A stretch of DNA of 64,000 bases from an uncultured Nitrospira sp. (GCA_902500825.1 CABVRX010000008.1:17703-81702), one strand, 5' to 3'; numbered from the stretch's first letter, positions 19,065 through 28,873 are shown. Notes: generated by a model from the sequence alone, not told the origin. Numbers and translations: made by a program.

Positions 19065-19502
19065 ATGTCCCACGCATTTCACTTTCTGGATGACGTCGCT
19101 ACGGCTGATCTGGCGTTCGACGCCTCCGGCGATTCACTCCAGGAGCTCTTCCAAGGAGCGACATGCGCGGTCATCGACGCCATGGCCGATCCTTTAACAG
19201 TGGGGTCCATGTGGCAGCAGACCGTTGAACGAACAGATGAGGATCCTGCCGAACTGTTGTTCGATTGGCTTTCGGATCTCGTGTACTGGAAGGATGCAGC
19301 CGGAGTCATATTCAGTCGGTCGGAACTCACGCTGACTCGCCAGGACCATGGCTGTTGGAAACTGACGGGATTGCTGTATGGAGAGCCGGTCAATGGCTCA
19401 GCTCAGACATTGCGAGCCGATGTGAAGGGAATCACCAAGCATCTGTACGAAGTAAAGCAGGAAGGCATGCGCTGGCACGCACGCGTGGTGGTTGATGTAT
19501 GA
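19065..19502 (+). CDS. Archease, RtcB activator
   Basis: A 145-residue archease (MTH1598-like). The N-terminal ATADLAFDASGDSLQELFQ and the C-terminal VKGITKHLYEVKQEG match the family. Archease binds metal and speeds guanylylation and turnover of RtcB RNA ligase. Its stop overlaps the rtcB start by four bases (ATGA), the tightest coupling possible, which strongly supports this partnership. Confidence 0.93.
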   Translation: MSHAFHFLDDVATADLAFDASGDSLQELFQGATCAVIDAMADPLTVGSMWQQTVERTDEDPAELLFDWLSDLVYWKDAAGVIFSRSELTLTRQDHGCWKLTGLLYGEPVNGSAQTLRADVKGITKHLYEVKQEGMRWHARVVVDV

Positions 19503-20950
19503 AGCTGAATACCAGAATGCAAGTCAATCGGATTTCCAACGAAGTGTGGGAGGTGCCTCCCAGCGAAAAGGAAGGGATGCTTGTTCCGGCACGCATCTAT
19601 GCCACACCGGCTATTCTTCAAGCGATGGATGCCGGAGTGTTCGAACAGGTGACGAACGTCGCGTGTCTCCCTGGAATTAGACGGTATGCCCTTTGTATGC
19701 CGGATGGCCATTGGGGTTATGGTTTTCCGATTGGAGGTGTCGCCGCATTTGATGCCCGGTCAGGAATCATTTCGCCTGGAGGTGTCGGCTATGACGTCAA
19801 TTGTGGCATGCGCCTTATCAGAACCGATCTCGCCCGGGAGGATGTGCAGCCCTATCTTGAACGATTGATGACAGAATTGTTTCGTCGGGTGCCGGCAGGG
19901 GTAGGTGCCGGCGGGTTTGTACAGTTGAATCGCTCCTCGTTTGAACAGGTCATGACCAACGGGGCTCGATGGTGTATCGAGCAGGGATTCGGTTGGCATC
20001 GCGATTTGGAGGTGATTGAAGAGGGAGGGCGGATAATCGGCGCCGATCCCTCAAAAGTCAGCGACCAGGCAGTCAGTCGAGGAATCAATCAATTGGGAAC
20101 CTTAGGGTCAGGTAACCATTACCTTGAGGTCCAGGTGGTATCCAGCGATCGGATATTTGACAAAGAGACTGCTTCAGCTTGGGGAATCACCGGTCATGAT
20201 CAGATTGTTGTCATGGTTCACTGTGGGTCACGTGGGTTCGGCCACCAGGTCGCGAGTGACTATCTCAAGGTGTTCGAACGAGCGATGCAGCGATATGGGA
20301 TTCCTGTGAAAGATCAGCAGTTAGCCTGTGCTCCGTTTGAATCCATCGAAGGGCAGGATTATTTCTCGGCTATGAATTGTGCGGCCAACACAGCCTTTGC
20401 CAATCGTCAAGTGATTACTCATCAGATCCGCGAAGCCTTTGCTGCCGTATTGGGTCGATCGGCAGAGGAGATGGGTATGGAGTTAGTCTACGATGTGGCA
20501 CACAATATCGCCAAGGTTGAGCGGTATCCAGAAGGAGAATTAGTGGTCCATCGGAAAGGCTCAACGAGAGCATTGGGCCCTGGAAGTCCCACGCTTCCGC
20601 CGCGGTATCGTATGACGGGTCAACCGGTGATTTGCGGCGGTTCGATGGAAACTGGGTCGTATCTATTGGCAGGGACGGAAGGAGCGGTGCGGGATACCTT
20701 TGCTTCGACGATGCACGGATCGGGGCGGACGATGTCGAGGGCCCAGGCGAAGAAGGCTGTTCGGGGTGAACAGATACAGAAGCAAATGAAACAGCGGGGG
20801 ATCATCGTGAAGGCTGTCTCTATGTCTGGGCTGGCGGAGGAGGCGGGGTTCGCCTACAAGAATATCTCCGAGGTCGTCGAAGCGGTCGATCGTGCGGGAA
20901 TCACAAGAACAGTAGCGGAACTCCGGCCGATCGGCAATATAAAGGGCTAG
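19499..20950 (+). CDS. rtcB: RNA ligase RtcB (3'-phosphate/5'-OH)
   Basis: A 483-residue GTP-dependent RNA ligase that joins 2',3'-cyclic phosphate or 3'-phosphate ends to 5'-hydroxyl ends, as in tRNA repair. Metal and nucleotide motifs are GVGYDVNCGMRL, LGSGNHYLEVQ, HCGSRGFGHQ and VAHNIAKVE; the guanylylated histidine is H351 in VHRKGSTRA. The C-terminus has GGSMETGSYLLAG. It is translated from an ATG overlapping the archease stop. No RtcA or RtcR is present nearby, so its regulation differs from the E. coli operon. Confidence 0.97.
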   Translation: MKLNTRMQVNRISNEVWEVPPSEKEGMLVPARIYATPAILQAMDAGVFEQVTNVACLPGIRRYALCMPDGHWGYGFPIGGVAAFDARSGIISPGGVGYDVNCGMRLIRTDLAREDVQPYLERLMTELFRRVPAGVGAGGFVQLNRSSFEQVMTNGARWCIEQGFGWHRDLEVIEEGGRIIGADPSKVSDQAVSRGINQLGTLGSGNHYLEVQVVSSDRIFDKETASAWGITGHDQIVVMVHCGSRGFGHQVASDYLKVFERAMQRYGIPVKDQQLACAPFESIEGQDYFSAMNCAANTAFANRQVITHQIREAFAAVLGRSAEEMGMELVYDVAHNIAKVERYPEGELVVHRKGSTRALGPGSPTLPPRYRMTGQPVICGGSMETGSYLLAGTEGAVRDTFASTMHGSGRTMSRAQAKKAVRGEQIQKQMKQRGIIVKAVSMSGLAEEAGFAYKNISEVVEAVDRAGITRTVAELRPIGNIKG

Positions 20951-20987
20951 CGACGAATAGGCGCACTGTTTCCAGGTATGCACACTG

Positions 20988-22403
20988 CTATGCGGCTTTG
21001 GCCGTTCGAATCTTCGCTGCCTGTCCAAGAATATCGAGTGCAGCGATCCGGTAGGCTTCGGCATATGTCGGAAAGTTGAACACGTTGTCGATAAACGATT
21101 CGATCGTGGCGCCGCTTTGAACGGCGAGCTGTCCAATGTGGACCAATTCAGTCGCAGAATCGCCGACAACCTGGACGCCAAGTAGTTGCTCCCCGGCCGG
21201 ATCAGCGATCATCTTGAGGAGCCCCTGACCACCACCGGAGATCTGTGCACGAGCGATTTCCTCAAACTTTGCCCGTCCAATCAGCGGATCTTTATACCGT
21301 TCTCTAGCACCCGCCTCATCCAGTCCAATGCTGGCCATTTCAGGAATCGTGTAGATTCCAAGGGGGATGGTTGAAGCGGCATCACCGACCGGAAGGTTGA
21401 GCGCATGCCGGACTGCTCGTCGGCCCTGTTCCATGGCTTTGGATGCGAGTGCGGGACCGCTGACCATGTCTCCAACGGCATAGATGTGTTCGATATTTGT
21501 CTGACAATAGTGATTAACTGGGATAAGTCCCCGATCTGAAAGGGCAATGCCGGCTGCTTCAAGCTCAAGATCCTCAATATTGGCTTGTCGTCCAAGGGCA
21601 ACGAGCATTTTTGTACTCTTCACAATCGTCCCGCTCTTGAGTGTGGTGACGACATGGGCGACTCCATCCCATCGCACATCGGCGATCTGGCTCTCGCCAT
21701 AATAATGGCTGCCATGGGTTTCAAGGCCTTTCACAAATTGTTGAACCAGTTCTTTATCCATGAATTGCAGCGGGTATGGGGCACGGTCGATTAGGGTGAC
21801 CTCCACACCCAAGAGCGCAAAGATGGAAGCATATTCACAACCGATGACTCCGCCGCCGATGACCGTCAGCGACTGAGGGAGGTACATCATGGAGAGGAGT
21901 GAGTCGCTATCGAGGATATGTTCATGGTCGACAGGAATCTCGTTTGGATTTCTGGGGCGTGATCCGGTTGCGACCACGATGGTGTCCGCCGTGAACGGTT
22001 GAGATTCACCATCGACGGTTTGCATCTCAATTGTGTGGGCGTTTACGAATCGCGCTCGACCGTGGAGTAGGGCGATGCCGTTACGCCGGAGCTGTCGACT
22101 CATGAACGAATCATGTGCTTGTACAACTTGGTCAAGGCGACTGAGAAGCGTGGAGATTTGGGTATCTGGTTTCAGATTGAATTGTAAGGCTTCACCGGCC
22201 CGCTTGAGTCGATCTAGATGAAGGGCGCTTTCTCGCAGCGTTTTGCTCGGAATGGTTCCGCGATAGACGCAGCTTCCTCCAATCCCACGTTCTCGTTCGA
22301 TGAGGGCAACCCGTTTGCCGGCTTTCGCCCCTTGGACCGCAGCTTTCTGGCCGGCTGGACCGGCTCCGATCACGATGATGTCGTACGTACTTGATATGCT
22401 CAT
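20988..22403 (-). CDS. sthA: Soluble pyridine nucleotide transhydrogenase
   Basis: A 471-residue flavoprotein of the disulfide reductase family. FAD site VIGAGPAGQKAAVQ (about 12-25), then GGSCVYRGTIPSKTLRE: the second redox cysteine of lipoamide dehydrogenase is replaced by Thr, as is typical of SthA. NAD site VIGGGVIGCEYASIFA and the second FAD motif YAVGDMVSGPALASKA follow. SthA equilibrates NADPH with NAD+. The gene is preceded by, and overlaps by four bases, an HDOD gene, so both are one operon. It is convergent with rtcB. Confidence 0.93.
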   Translation of the reverse strand: MSISSTYDIIVIGAGPAGQKAAVQGAKAGKRVALIERERGIGGSCVYRGTIPSKTLRESALHLDRLKRAGEALQFNLKPDTQISTLLSRLDQVVQAHDSFMSRQLRRNGIALLHGRARFVNAHTIEMQTVDGESQPFTADTIVVATGSRPRNPNEIPVDHEHILDSDSLLSMMYLPQSLTVIGGGVIGCEYASIFALLGVEVTLIDRAPYPLQFMDKELVQQFVKGLETHGSHYYGESQIADVRWDGVAHVVTTLKSGTIVKSTKMLVALGRQANIEDLELEAAGIALSDRGLIPVNHYCQTNIEHIYAVGDMVSGPALASKAMEQGRRAVRHALNLPVGDAASTIPLGIYTIPEMASIGLDEAGARERYKDPLIGRAKFEEIARAQISGGGQGLLKMIADPAGEQLLGVQVVGDSATELVHIGQLAVQSGATIESFIDNVFNFPTYAEAYRIAALDILGQAAKIRTAKAA

Positions 22404-23290
22404 AGGTTCATCGCATTGACAATGGTTAAGACCTGATCTTTAGTCATCAGGAGTTTATCGACGTCTTGAGGGTACAGGTTCAACTCTGCGAATACCGGAT
22501 GATCGCGGAGACTGTCTTCGGGCATTTCTTCTGGCGTGAGGAGGTGACTCGCCAATCGATCTGCAACAAAGGTGAGCATGCATTCCTGGCGGAAGGCGGT
22601 GGTATGCTCGTAGTCCCCGTAATATTGGATCGCCTCTGCCACTTGTTTGGGCAGACTCCATTTATCGGCGATCAGAACGCCCACATGGGCATGGTAGCCC
22701 TCGATCAATGTTTTGATGTGAGATTTGTTATCCAGTATCGTGGCCAGTGCTTTGACCCAATCGTTGCTTAGTTCTCGAGCAATCGTCGTGATTATTCGTA
22801 GGACAACGGGTTTTCCGATTTCATGCAATAGTCCGCAGAGATAGGCGCTTTCGACATTCATACGTTTCGTCCGAGCGACTTCTTTGGCGAAGGCCCCGGT
22901 GGCCAGCGAATGTCGCCAGAGCTGTTTGACTTCATCTTCATATCCCGGTACATGGAACGCACCGACCTTCAATGAGGCGGTAAAGGCTATTTCTGATAGC
23001 AGGGTGATCCCCAACATGGCGACAGCGTGCTGGAGCGAGATGACCGGACTCCTGGGCATGTAGGCCGGCGAATTGGCAATCTTCAACACATGAGCGGCGA
23101 GGGCTTGGTCTTGATGGATCAATGCGGAAAGCTTTGCTGCATCGGCATTTGGATCTGACGCGAGTGTCATTACTCTGCTGGCGGCTTGCGGCAAGAGTGG
23201 AAGCTCAATCTCCCCGGTCTTGATTTTCTGTATGAGAGCCTCTTCAAGCTGTTCGAGTGGAGGCCAGACTGGCTGTGCTTCAGAGGGCAT
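22400..23290 (-). CDS. HDOD domain protein
   Basis: A 296-residue protein with an HDOD domain (about 25-225), an HD-related fold that usually lacks catalysis and acts in signalling. Visible marks are LPLLPQAASRVMTLASDP, HQDQALAAHVLKIANSPAY, and CGLLHEIGKPVVLRI in the position of the HD motif. No receiver or second domain is fused. It is the first gene of a two-gene operon with sthA (four-base overlap). Its role is unknown; HDOD proteins in other bacteria affect motility, biofilm and c-di-GMP signalling. Confidence 0.85.
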   Translation of the reverse strand: MPSEAQPVWPPLEQLEEALIQKIKTGEIELPLLPQAASRVMTLASDPNADAAKLSALIHQDQALAAHVLKIANSPAYMPRSPVISLQHAVAMLGITLLSEIAFTASLKVGAFHVPGYEDEVKQLWRHSLATGAFAKEVARTKRMNVESAYLCGLLHEIGKPVVLRIITTIARELSNDWVKALATILDNKSHIKTLIEGYHAHVGVLIADKWSLPKQVAEAIQYYGDYEHTTAFRQECMLTFVADRLASHLLTPEEMPEDSLRDHPVFAELNLYPQDVDKLLMTKDQVLTIVNAMNL

Positions 23291-23419
23291 GGAGCGGCTT
23301 CCAGGTTATGACCCTGCTGTTCTAGACAGTGCTTTGTCGGTTGCTTTTCCCAGAAAGTTTAGCGATCGTGACTTTGAAATCGTCACAGACTATACTTTGG
23401 CGTCCATTATGAGGGAATC

Positions 23420-23857
23420 ATGAGTCGAGATTTGTTGGCAGTAGGTGCCATATCGGTGATGTTTGCGAGCCTGGTCCCGTGGTCAAGTATGGTGGCGGAA
23501 TCCTCGGTGAGTGCCGAAAAGGTTGTGAAGGAGACACAGGAAGCCATTGAGGCTACCAAGGAATATACCAGCCAACAGAAGGAGGTTTTCCAACGGAAGG
23601 CACAAGAGGAATTGACGGCGATTCAGCGGCAAATCATTGGGCTGCGTGAGAATATCGCGAAAGCCTCTGAGTCCACACGAGCCGATCTTCAGAAGTCGCT
23701 CAACGAGTTGGAAAAGAAAAAAGATGCTGTCAAAGAGAGGTTGGATGAATTGAAAGGGGCCACTGATACAAAGTGGCATGAAGTTCGGGACGGGATGAAC
23801 AATGCCCTGAACGAACTCAAACATTCATACCAGAAACTGTTGTCCCATATGCCATGA
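23420..23857 (+). CDS. Exported coiled-coil protein
   Basis: A 145-residue protein with an N-terminal hydrophobic export signal (about 5-25) and an otherwise almost wholly helical, lysine- and glutamate-rich sequence with heptad-like spacing (for example LQKSLNELEKKKDAVKERL). It is probably periplasmic. I do not recognise the family; similar proteins are often annotated only as coiled-coil or apolipoprotein-like. A cupin gene follows 36 bases after it. Confidence 0.7.
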   Translation: MSRDLLAVGAISVMFASLVPWSSMVAESSVSAEKVVKETQEAIEATKEYTSQQKEVFQRKAQEELTAIQRQIIGLRENIAKASESTRADLQKSLNELEKKKDAVKERLDELKGATDTKWHEVRDGMNNALNELKHSYQKLLSHMP

Positions 23858-23893
23858 CAGTCGGTTCCTACGTGCCGAGACAGGGGAGTATCT

Positions 23894-24217
23894 ATGATGA
23901 AGGTCGTGACCCTTGCCGATTTTCAGCAGTTCACCGGCGACAAGATGAAGAAGAACAACCTGTTTCAAACGGAGCGCTTTTTCTGCGACATCTATTGTTT
24001 TGAGCCGGGCCAAGAACAAAAAGGCCATGTCCATGGCGACCAGGATAAAGTGTATATCGTTCTAGAGGGACAAGGAACATTTCAGGTCGGCACCGACCAT
24101 CAAATGCTTGATGCGGGGCAAGGGGTTCTGGCCTCAGCCGGGAAGGAGCATGGTGTGAAGAATCATACGACCCGCCGTCTAAAAGTATTGGTGTTTGTCG
24201 CACCTAATCCAGCCTAA
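23894..24217 (+). CDS. Single-domain cupin protein
   Basis: A 107-residue cupin. Motif 1 is GHVHGDQDKVYIVLEG with two histidines and a D/E position, and motif 2 ends in GKEHGVKN with a third histidine, so a metal site is likely. There is no signal peptide. The substrate cannot be inferred. A GGGGAG ribosome site lies upstream and a strong terminator lies 18 bases downstream. Confidence 0.85.
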   Translation: MMKVVTLADFQQFTGDKMKKNNLFQTERFFCDIYCFEPGQEQKGHVHGDQDKVYIVLEGQGTFQVGTDHQMLDAGQGVLASAGKEHGVKNHTTRRLKVLVFVAPNPA

Positions 24218-24234
24218 CGGTTGACAGGGAAAAT

Positions 24235-24276
24235 AAATAAGGGGGAGAGAGCATTGATGCTCTCTCCCCCTTATTT
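24235..24276. terminator. Bidirectional intrinsic terminator
   Basis: A perfect inverted repeat with 20-base arms around a two-base centre: AAATAAGGGGGAGAGAGCAT and its complement. The A/T-rich outer ends give a T-run on each strand. It lies between the convergent cupin (plus) and cytochrome c (minus) genes, and should stop transcription from both sides. Confidence 0.92.
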
Positions 24277-24349
24277 TGTTGCACTTGTTTTCCCGTCTAG
24301 AGGCTCGGTCGATCGTTACTAAGCTTTCAGGTATTCTCTGAACCGGATC

Positions 24350-24811
24350 TTAGGGCTTGTAGCACGAGCGATCGGCTGGTTTGCCTCCATGCGAGAACTG
24401 GTTTTCATACGCCATCACCTGCCAGATTTGCTCCTCGGACAGAAGCCCCTTGTTGGCCTTCATCTTTGTCTTTGGGACGCCTTCCGAGACACGCCAGAAC
24501 CAATACGCGTCCGAGAATCGGCAGACGATGTTCGGGTCACGAAGATCCCGCGCGCCTTTTTTCTTTGGTTGACCGTCTGTTCCGTGGCAACTGCTGCAGT
24601 TGACCTCGGTCTTGAACTCGCCCTTATAAATCTTCCCGCCTTCTTCAATGGCTTTCGCATCGGTCCATCCACCAGCCGGCATTTTTTTATCAGCATAGTC
24701 GGGTGGAACAGGAGCCAATGGAGGGAGATCTTCGGCGAAGGTCATGCTCCCTGAAAGTAGAAGGGCACATCCCGCCATCAGCGCTGAGAGGCCCACATTC
24801 CTTCTCGTCAT
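24350..24811 (-). CDS. Periplasmic monoheme cytochrome c
   Basis: A 153-residue class I cytochrome c. A signal peptide ends near MTFAEDLP. The single heme site is NCSSCHG (about residues 71-77), and a methionine in TKMKANKG is a candidate distal ligand. The C-terminal helix LLSEEQIWQVMAYENQF is typical of small diheme or monoheme electron carriers. It could carry electrons in the respiratory chain. AGGAGG precedes the start on its strand, and the upstream gap has a TATAGT element that could be a -10 box. Confidence 0.92.
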   Translation of the reverse strand: MTRRNVGLSALMAGCALLLSGSMTFAEDLPPLAPVPPDYADKKMPAGGWTDAKAIEEGGKIYKGEFKTEVNCSSCHGTDGQPKKKGARDLRDPNIVCRFSDAYWFWRVSEGVPKTKMKANKGLLSEEQIWQVMAYENQFSHGGKPADRSCYKP

Positions 24812-25080
24812 TCGTACCTCCTAGTGAATTATAATGGATGAATTACCTGTCTTGCTTACTTGAATTGATTGCTCGGCCACAGCATGCGGCGTACTCTCGA
24901 CCGACATCCACTATACCATAGTTTCTCTCGCGAAAAATGAAAACATGAACCGTCTCATCCGGCCGTGGGACCTGATTCTGGTATCACCGCATGTCCTCAA
25001 GGGATGTTTCGTAAGGTGATCCTCTGTTGGTTCATCTGGTGATCGGCGATTTCCGAGACGAACGGTTTCAGAGTCTAATT

Positions 25081-26952
25081 TTATTGTTTGCCGACAATTC
25101 GTTTGATTGCATCCACAATGGATCTCGTTCCAATCCCATAATGATCGACGAGCTCCTCTGGTTTGCCACTATGCGGAATTTCACGAACGGCGAGTTTATA
25201 GACCTTCATGCCTTCCGGTGCAACAGCACTGAGAACGGCATCGCCCAGACCCCCGTGGGCATAGTGATCTTCAACCGTAAGGATTCGACGGTGAGTCGCC
25301 TGACCATTCTCCAATAAAGTATTTCTATCGACGGGGACGATGCTGTAGAGATCGATCACGCGAACGGCAATACCTGATGATTTCAACTGGTCATGAGCTT
25401 TCAAGGCTTCAAACAGTGTCACTCCTGCAGCCACGATGGTGAGCACATCCGATGCACTCTGCCGGAGGACTCTGCTGCCGCCGATGCGGAATCGTTCCTC
25501 CGGTCCGTAGAGGACCGGAGTCTTTGGCCTTCCAGCGCGTATATAGACCATTCCCTTATGCTTCGCAGCTTCCTCGATGAGTTGGTACGTAGAGTTGCCG
25601 TCCGAGGGATAGAGCACCGTGACGTTTGGTTGTGCCGCCATCATCGCGATATCTTCCAAGCCCATTTGCGACGGCCCATCCTCGCCGATGCTGACGCCGA
25701 CATGTGTTCCGACGAGCTTGATGTTCGAACCACTGATCGCAGCCATGCGGATGAAATCGTAGGCGCGACTGAGGAAACAGGCAAAGGTCGCCGCAAAAGG
25801 GATTTTCCCGCAGGCGGCCAGACCGGCGGCGGCACCCACCATATTTTGTTCGGCGATGAAACTCTCAAAGAATCGATTGGAAAACTTCTTGCCGAATTTG
25901 TCGGTGTACGTGGAGTTTTTTACGTCGGCGTCTAGAACGACGATCGAAGGGTTCACGGACCCCAAGGCTTCCAATGCCACACCGAAGGCTTCTCGCGTTG
26001 CGACGGAGTCACCGATTTTATAAGGCGCGGGAGGCATCGGTCCGATGGCTGCGGGAATGGCGCCAGGAGCCGATGGTTTTGCGATCTGAATCACGGCGCC
26101 GTTTGGGCTCAATTGCTTTGTGAGTTCGTCGAGGGCTTTCTGTGTCTCTTCGCCTTTTTTAAGCGGTTTGCCGTGCCAGTCCGCCTTGTTCTCGATGAAC
26201 GAAATGCCTTTACCTTTGTACGTTCGGGCCAGCAACACGGTCGGTTGTCCATTGGTGCGGGCAGCTTCATCGAATGCCTTGAGGATGGCGGTGAGGTCAT
26301 GACCATCGACGACGACGGCATGCCAACCGAATCCGGCCCACCGGGCACGGTACGCATCCATGTCGTGCTGCAGCATCGTGGGGTCACTCTGCCCGAGTCG
26401 ATTCACATCAACAATGGCACACAAATTATCCAAGCCATATTGGCGGCCGATCTCAGCGGCTTCCCAGACCGATCCTTCGACGGATTCCCCATCCCCCATC
26501 AACACATAGGTTCGGTAATCGAGCCTGTCGACGAACTTCGCATTCAATGCAATGCCGATCCCAACGGGAAGCCCTTGTCCCAGTGAACCAGTGGCCATAT
26601 CGACAAACGGCAAGCGAGGAGTCGGATGTCCTTCAAGGTCGGATGTCAACGTGCGCAACTTTAAGAGGTCGCTTTGTGGAAAGAGACCTGCCTCAGACCA
26701 TGCTGCATAGAGCAGCGGAGCCGCATGACCTTTTGACAGGATAAAACGGTCGCTGTTGGGCGCCTTTGGATTATGGGGATCGTAACGCATGACGGAGAAA
26801 AACAATGCGGCGACGATGTCGGCGGCTGATGCGCAGCTCGACGGATGGCCGCTCCCGGCCTCGCTAGTGGCTCGCACACTATTGATGCGGAGTTGGGTTG
26901 CCTTGTTGCGTAGGGTGCTGAGTAATTCAGGCGAAGCAGCTAAACCGGCCAT
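25081..26952 (-). CDS. tkt: Transketolase, single-chain
   Basis: A 623-residue transketolase that moves two-carbon units between sugar phosphates in the pentose phosphate pathway. The thiamine diphosphate motif is MGDGESVEGSVWEAAEIG, the N-terminal histidine lies in SGHPSSC, and the pyrimidine-binding region has EQNMVGAAAG. The segment THVGVSIGEDGPSQMGLED resembles animal-type transketolases more than E. coli TktA. Start at 26952 is chosen for the AAAGGATCT ribosome site and the MAGLAASPELL start. An upstream extension to 27060 has no likeness. Confidence 0.96.
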   Translation of the reverse strand: MAGLAASPELLSTLRNKATQLRINSVRATSEAGSGHPSSCASAADIVAALFFSVMRYDPHNPKAPNSDRFILSKGHAAPLLYAAWSEAGLFPQSDLLKLRTLTSDLEGHPTPRLPFVDMATGSLGQGLPVGIGIALNAKFVDRLDYRTYVLMGDGESVEGSVWEAAEIGRQYGLDNLCAIVDVNRLGQSDPTMLQHDMDAYRARWAGFGWHAVVVDGHDLTAILKAFDEAARTNGQPTVLLARTYKGKGISFIENKADWHGKPLKKGEETQKALDELTKQLSPNGAVIQIAKPSAPGAIPAAIGPMPPAPYKIGDSVATREAFGVALEALGSVNPSIVVLDADVKNSTYTDKFGKKFSNRFFESFIAEQNMVGAAAGLAACGKIPFAATFACFLSRAYDFIRMAAISGSNIKLVGTHVGVSIGEDGPSQMGLEDIAMMAAQPNVTVLYPSDGNSTYQLIEEAAKHKGMVYIRAGRPKTPVLYGPEERFRIGGSRVLRQSASDVLTIVAAGVTLFEALKAHDQLKSSGIAVRVIDLYSIVPVDRNTLLENGQATHRRILTVEDHYAHGGLGDAVLSAVAPEGMKVYKLAVREIPHSGKPEELVDHYGIGTRSIVDAIKRIVGKQ

Positions 26953-27070
26953 GGGAGATCCTTTCGCGATAGAGACCAAAGAATGCGTGGTATCTGATTG
27001 TCTACTCTCGGCAGTAGTGAGACAGAACGTGAGGCTAACAAATCGACTGGCAGAGGTCAATGAAGAGATA

Positions 27071-27098
27071 AGCTCCCCTGGTGCAGACCAGGGGAGCT
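27071..27098 (-). terminator. Hairpin terminator after fibronectin-type lipoprotein gene
   Basis: Inverted repeat AGCTCCCCTGG / CCAGGGGAGCT with a six-base loop, 35 bases after the stop of the minus-strand lipoprotein gene. On the minus strand it is followed by a moderately T-rich stretch (TTATCTCTTCATT), so it probably ends that transcript before transketolase. Confidence 0.65.
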
Positions 27099-27132
27099 GG
27101 GGAAATAGTGATGACTTAAGTGAGCGAGTTGC

Positions 27133-27753
27133 TCAACCTTGAACGGGGGATGTGACCACTAGTATCTCATTCGAACATGGACTTTCTAATTCGCCGCCTT
27201 CCCCCCCGTAGGCACTGATGGCGAAGAAATAGGGCGTATTGGGTTCAAGTTCAGTAATTGTTGCTGATGGAGTCTCGACCGATTGACTTGCCTCATAAGA
27301 ACATGAGCCATGCTCTCCGGAAGATTGTTTTCCGTAATAGATATGGTAACCGGCTACAGTGGGATCAGGGTTCACATTCCAACTCAACCGTGCGGTAGCA
27401 CCGGTCGGAGTGGAGGTCACTGAGATTGTCGGATCTTCTTCTCCGTCAGCAGGCTCCGCGATGGTTGCATGTTCAAAATCTTCGGCCGCACTTGCAGTCG
27501 CGGCTCCTATTGATGTTGCCGTCGGATCTTCCTCGACACTAGAATCCGTTGCAGTAGGGTTGGAATCCGACGGCACACCTTCACCAGAATGAGCGTCGGT
27601 TGCTGTGGAGAGAGACGAAATAACCGGTCCACCTTGTCCATCGGCACCACATCCGGTTAGTGGGAGGGCGATGAGGCTCAAAACTATGACTTGGGCCATC
27701 GCAATCGTGAAGTTTTGATGGACGAAGCCAAGCGAAGTCTTATATCTCAGCAT
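27133..27753 (-). CDS. Lipoprotein with fibronectin type III domain
   Basis: A 206-residue lipoprotein. The lipobox LPLTGC gives a lipidated cysteine at C35. A low-complexity Ser/Thr/Ala/Glu linker (about 45-105) follows, then one fibronectin type III domain (about 110-205) with SWNVNPDPTVAGYHIYYG and LEPNTPYFFAISAY. Such domains are common on surface proteins that bind other proteins or sugars. Start 27753 follows GAGGAGTG. It stands alone, with its own terminator. Confidence 0.85.
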   Translation of the reverse strand: MLRYKTSLGFVHQNFTIAMAQVIVLSLIALPLTGCGADGQGGPVISSLSTATDAHSGEGVPSDSNPTATDSSVEEDPTATSIGAATASAAEDFEHATIAEPADGEEDPTISVTSTPTGATARLSWNVNPDPTVAGYHIYYGKQSSGEHGSCSYEASQSVETPSATITELEPNTPYFFAISAYGGEGGELESPCSNEILVVTSPVQG

Positions 27754-28018
27754 AGGAAACACTCCTCGGATTTTTAGGTGAATAATCATGTATGAAACAT
27801 TGATGTGTTCAGTGGCATGAGCAAGGGATATGCCTAGGCGTAGATCAGAAAAACTATTACTATTCAGCATTTTACAAATTTTCAGAATGGTGAAGGATGC
27901 TAGGTGTGAAGGGTCCAACCTTCAAGTACCGCTAATAGTCATTGCAAGGTCCTGATTAAGCCTCGGGGTAAGTGTACTCAACCAACGACTGTTGTGATGA
28001 AGGATAAAATGGGATGGA

Positions 28019-28867
28019 TCAAGGAGTGATACGGTGGGGATCTGCTCGATCTCTAAAAAACCGAAACAGCAAGTAGCCGTTTATGAGAACTACGATCGAC
28101 AAGATACTGTAGGTTGTTACGGGCGTGGCAAGATCCAGTTCGACCAACACCCGGGACAGGCCGAATCCTACCACTAACCCGTCGAATGCCATGCAAATGC
28201 GTCTGAACGTTTCGGGATCCATCAATCGGATGATGTAGGTTCCGAGTGGAATACCAATGAGGACGCTCGGAACAATGTAGGGGATAATTTCCATGCTGCC
28301 GGCACTGTAGAAACCGATGAATCCATAGGCAATCGCCGTGAGGGAGGATTCACCGACACGGATGACCCCCAAGGCAGCACGGAAATCTTGTTTGGCGTAT
28401 CCCTGGTTGTTGAAGAGCAACGCAAGAGGGGGACCGGAAATGGTGGTGACCGAATAGAGGGTCCCGATTCCGATTCCAAACGGGATGGCAATAGCCTTTT
28501 CAGCTTGAATGGGTTTTCGGATGCCAGCAGCTTGAAGGAGGATCAACGGTAACAAAAAGAAATAGGTGACGAATTTGATCCATGCAGGCTGAACCAAAAA
28601 GAGAATGTAGCTGCCGATACCGATTCCGACCACCAGACCGATCAGTATGGGAGCTACCCGCCACCAGATATTCGGGATGCTCTTCCGATTCATGAACAGG
28701 ACGTACCCATTGATGACGAGCTCGATCAGCACGAGGGCAGGGTTCAAGATGCGATTGGTGTAGAACAGCAAGGCTACAGGAACGGTAATGGAGGAAAAGC
28801 CGTACCCTAACGCGCCGTTCACCGTGGCGGCGACAAACGTAATGAGGACAAGAACGGCTGTATCCAT
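28019..28867 (-). CDS. TauE/SafE-family membrane exporter
   Basis: A 282-residue polytopic membrane protein (about eight helices) of the TauE/SafE (DUF81) group, which exports sulfite, sulfoacetate or related organic anions. The repeated N-terminal motif NGALGYGFSSITVPVALLF and the second-half FGIGIGTLYSVTTISGPPL agree. It starts six bases after the Rrf2 regulator gene and is surely in one operon with it, so its expression is likely under that regulator. Confidence 0.87.
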   Translation of the reverse strand: MDTAVLVLITFVAATVNGALGYGFSSITVPVALLFYTNRILNPALVLIELVINGYVLFMNRKSIPNIWWRVAPILIGLVVGIGIGSYILFLVQPAWIKFVTYFFLLPLILLQAAGIRKPIQAEKAIAIPFGIGIGTLYSVTTISGPPLALLFNNQGYAKQDFRAALGVIRVGESSLTAIAYGFIGFYSAGSMEIIPYIVPSVLIGIPLGTYIIRLMDPETFRRICMAFDGLVVGFGLSRVLVELDLATPVTTYSILSIVVLINGYLLFRFFRDRADPHRITP

Positions 28868-28873
28868 GAGTGC

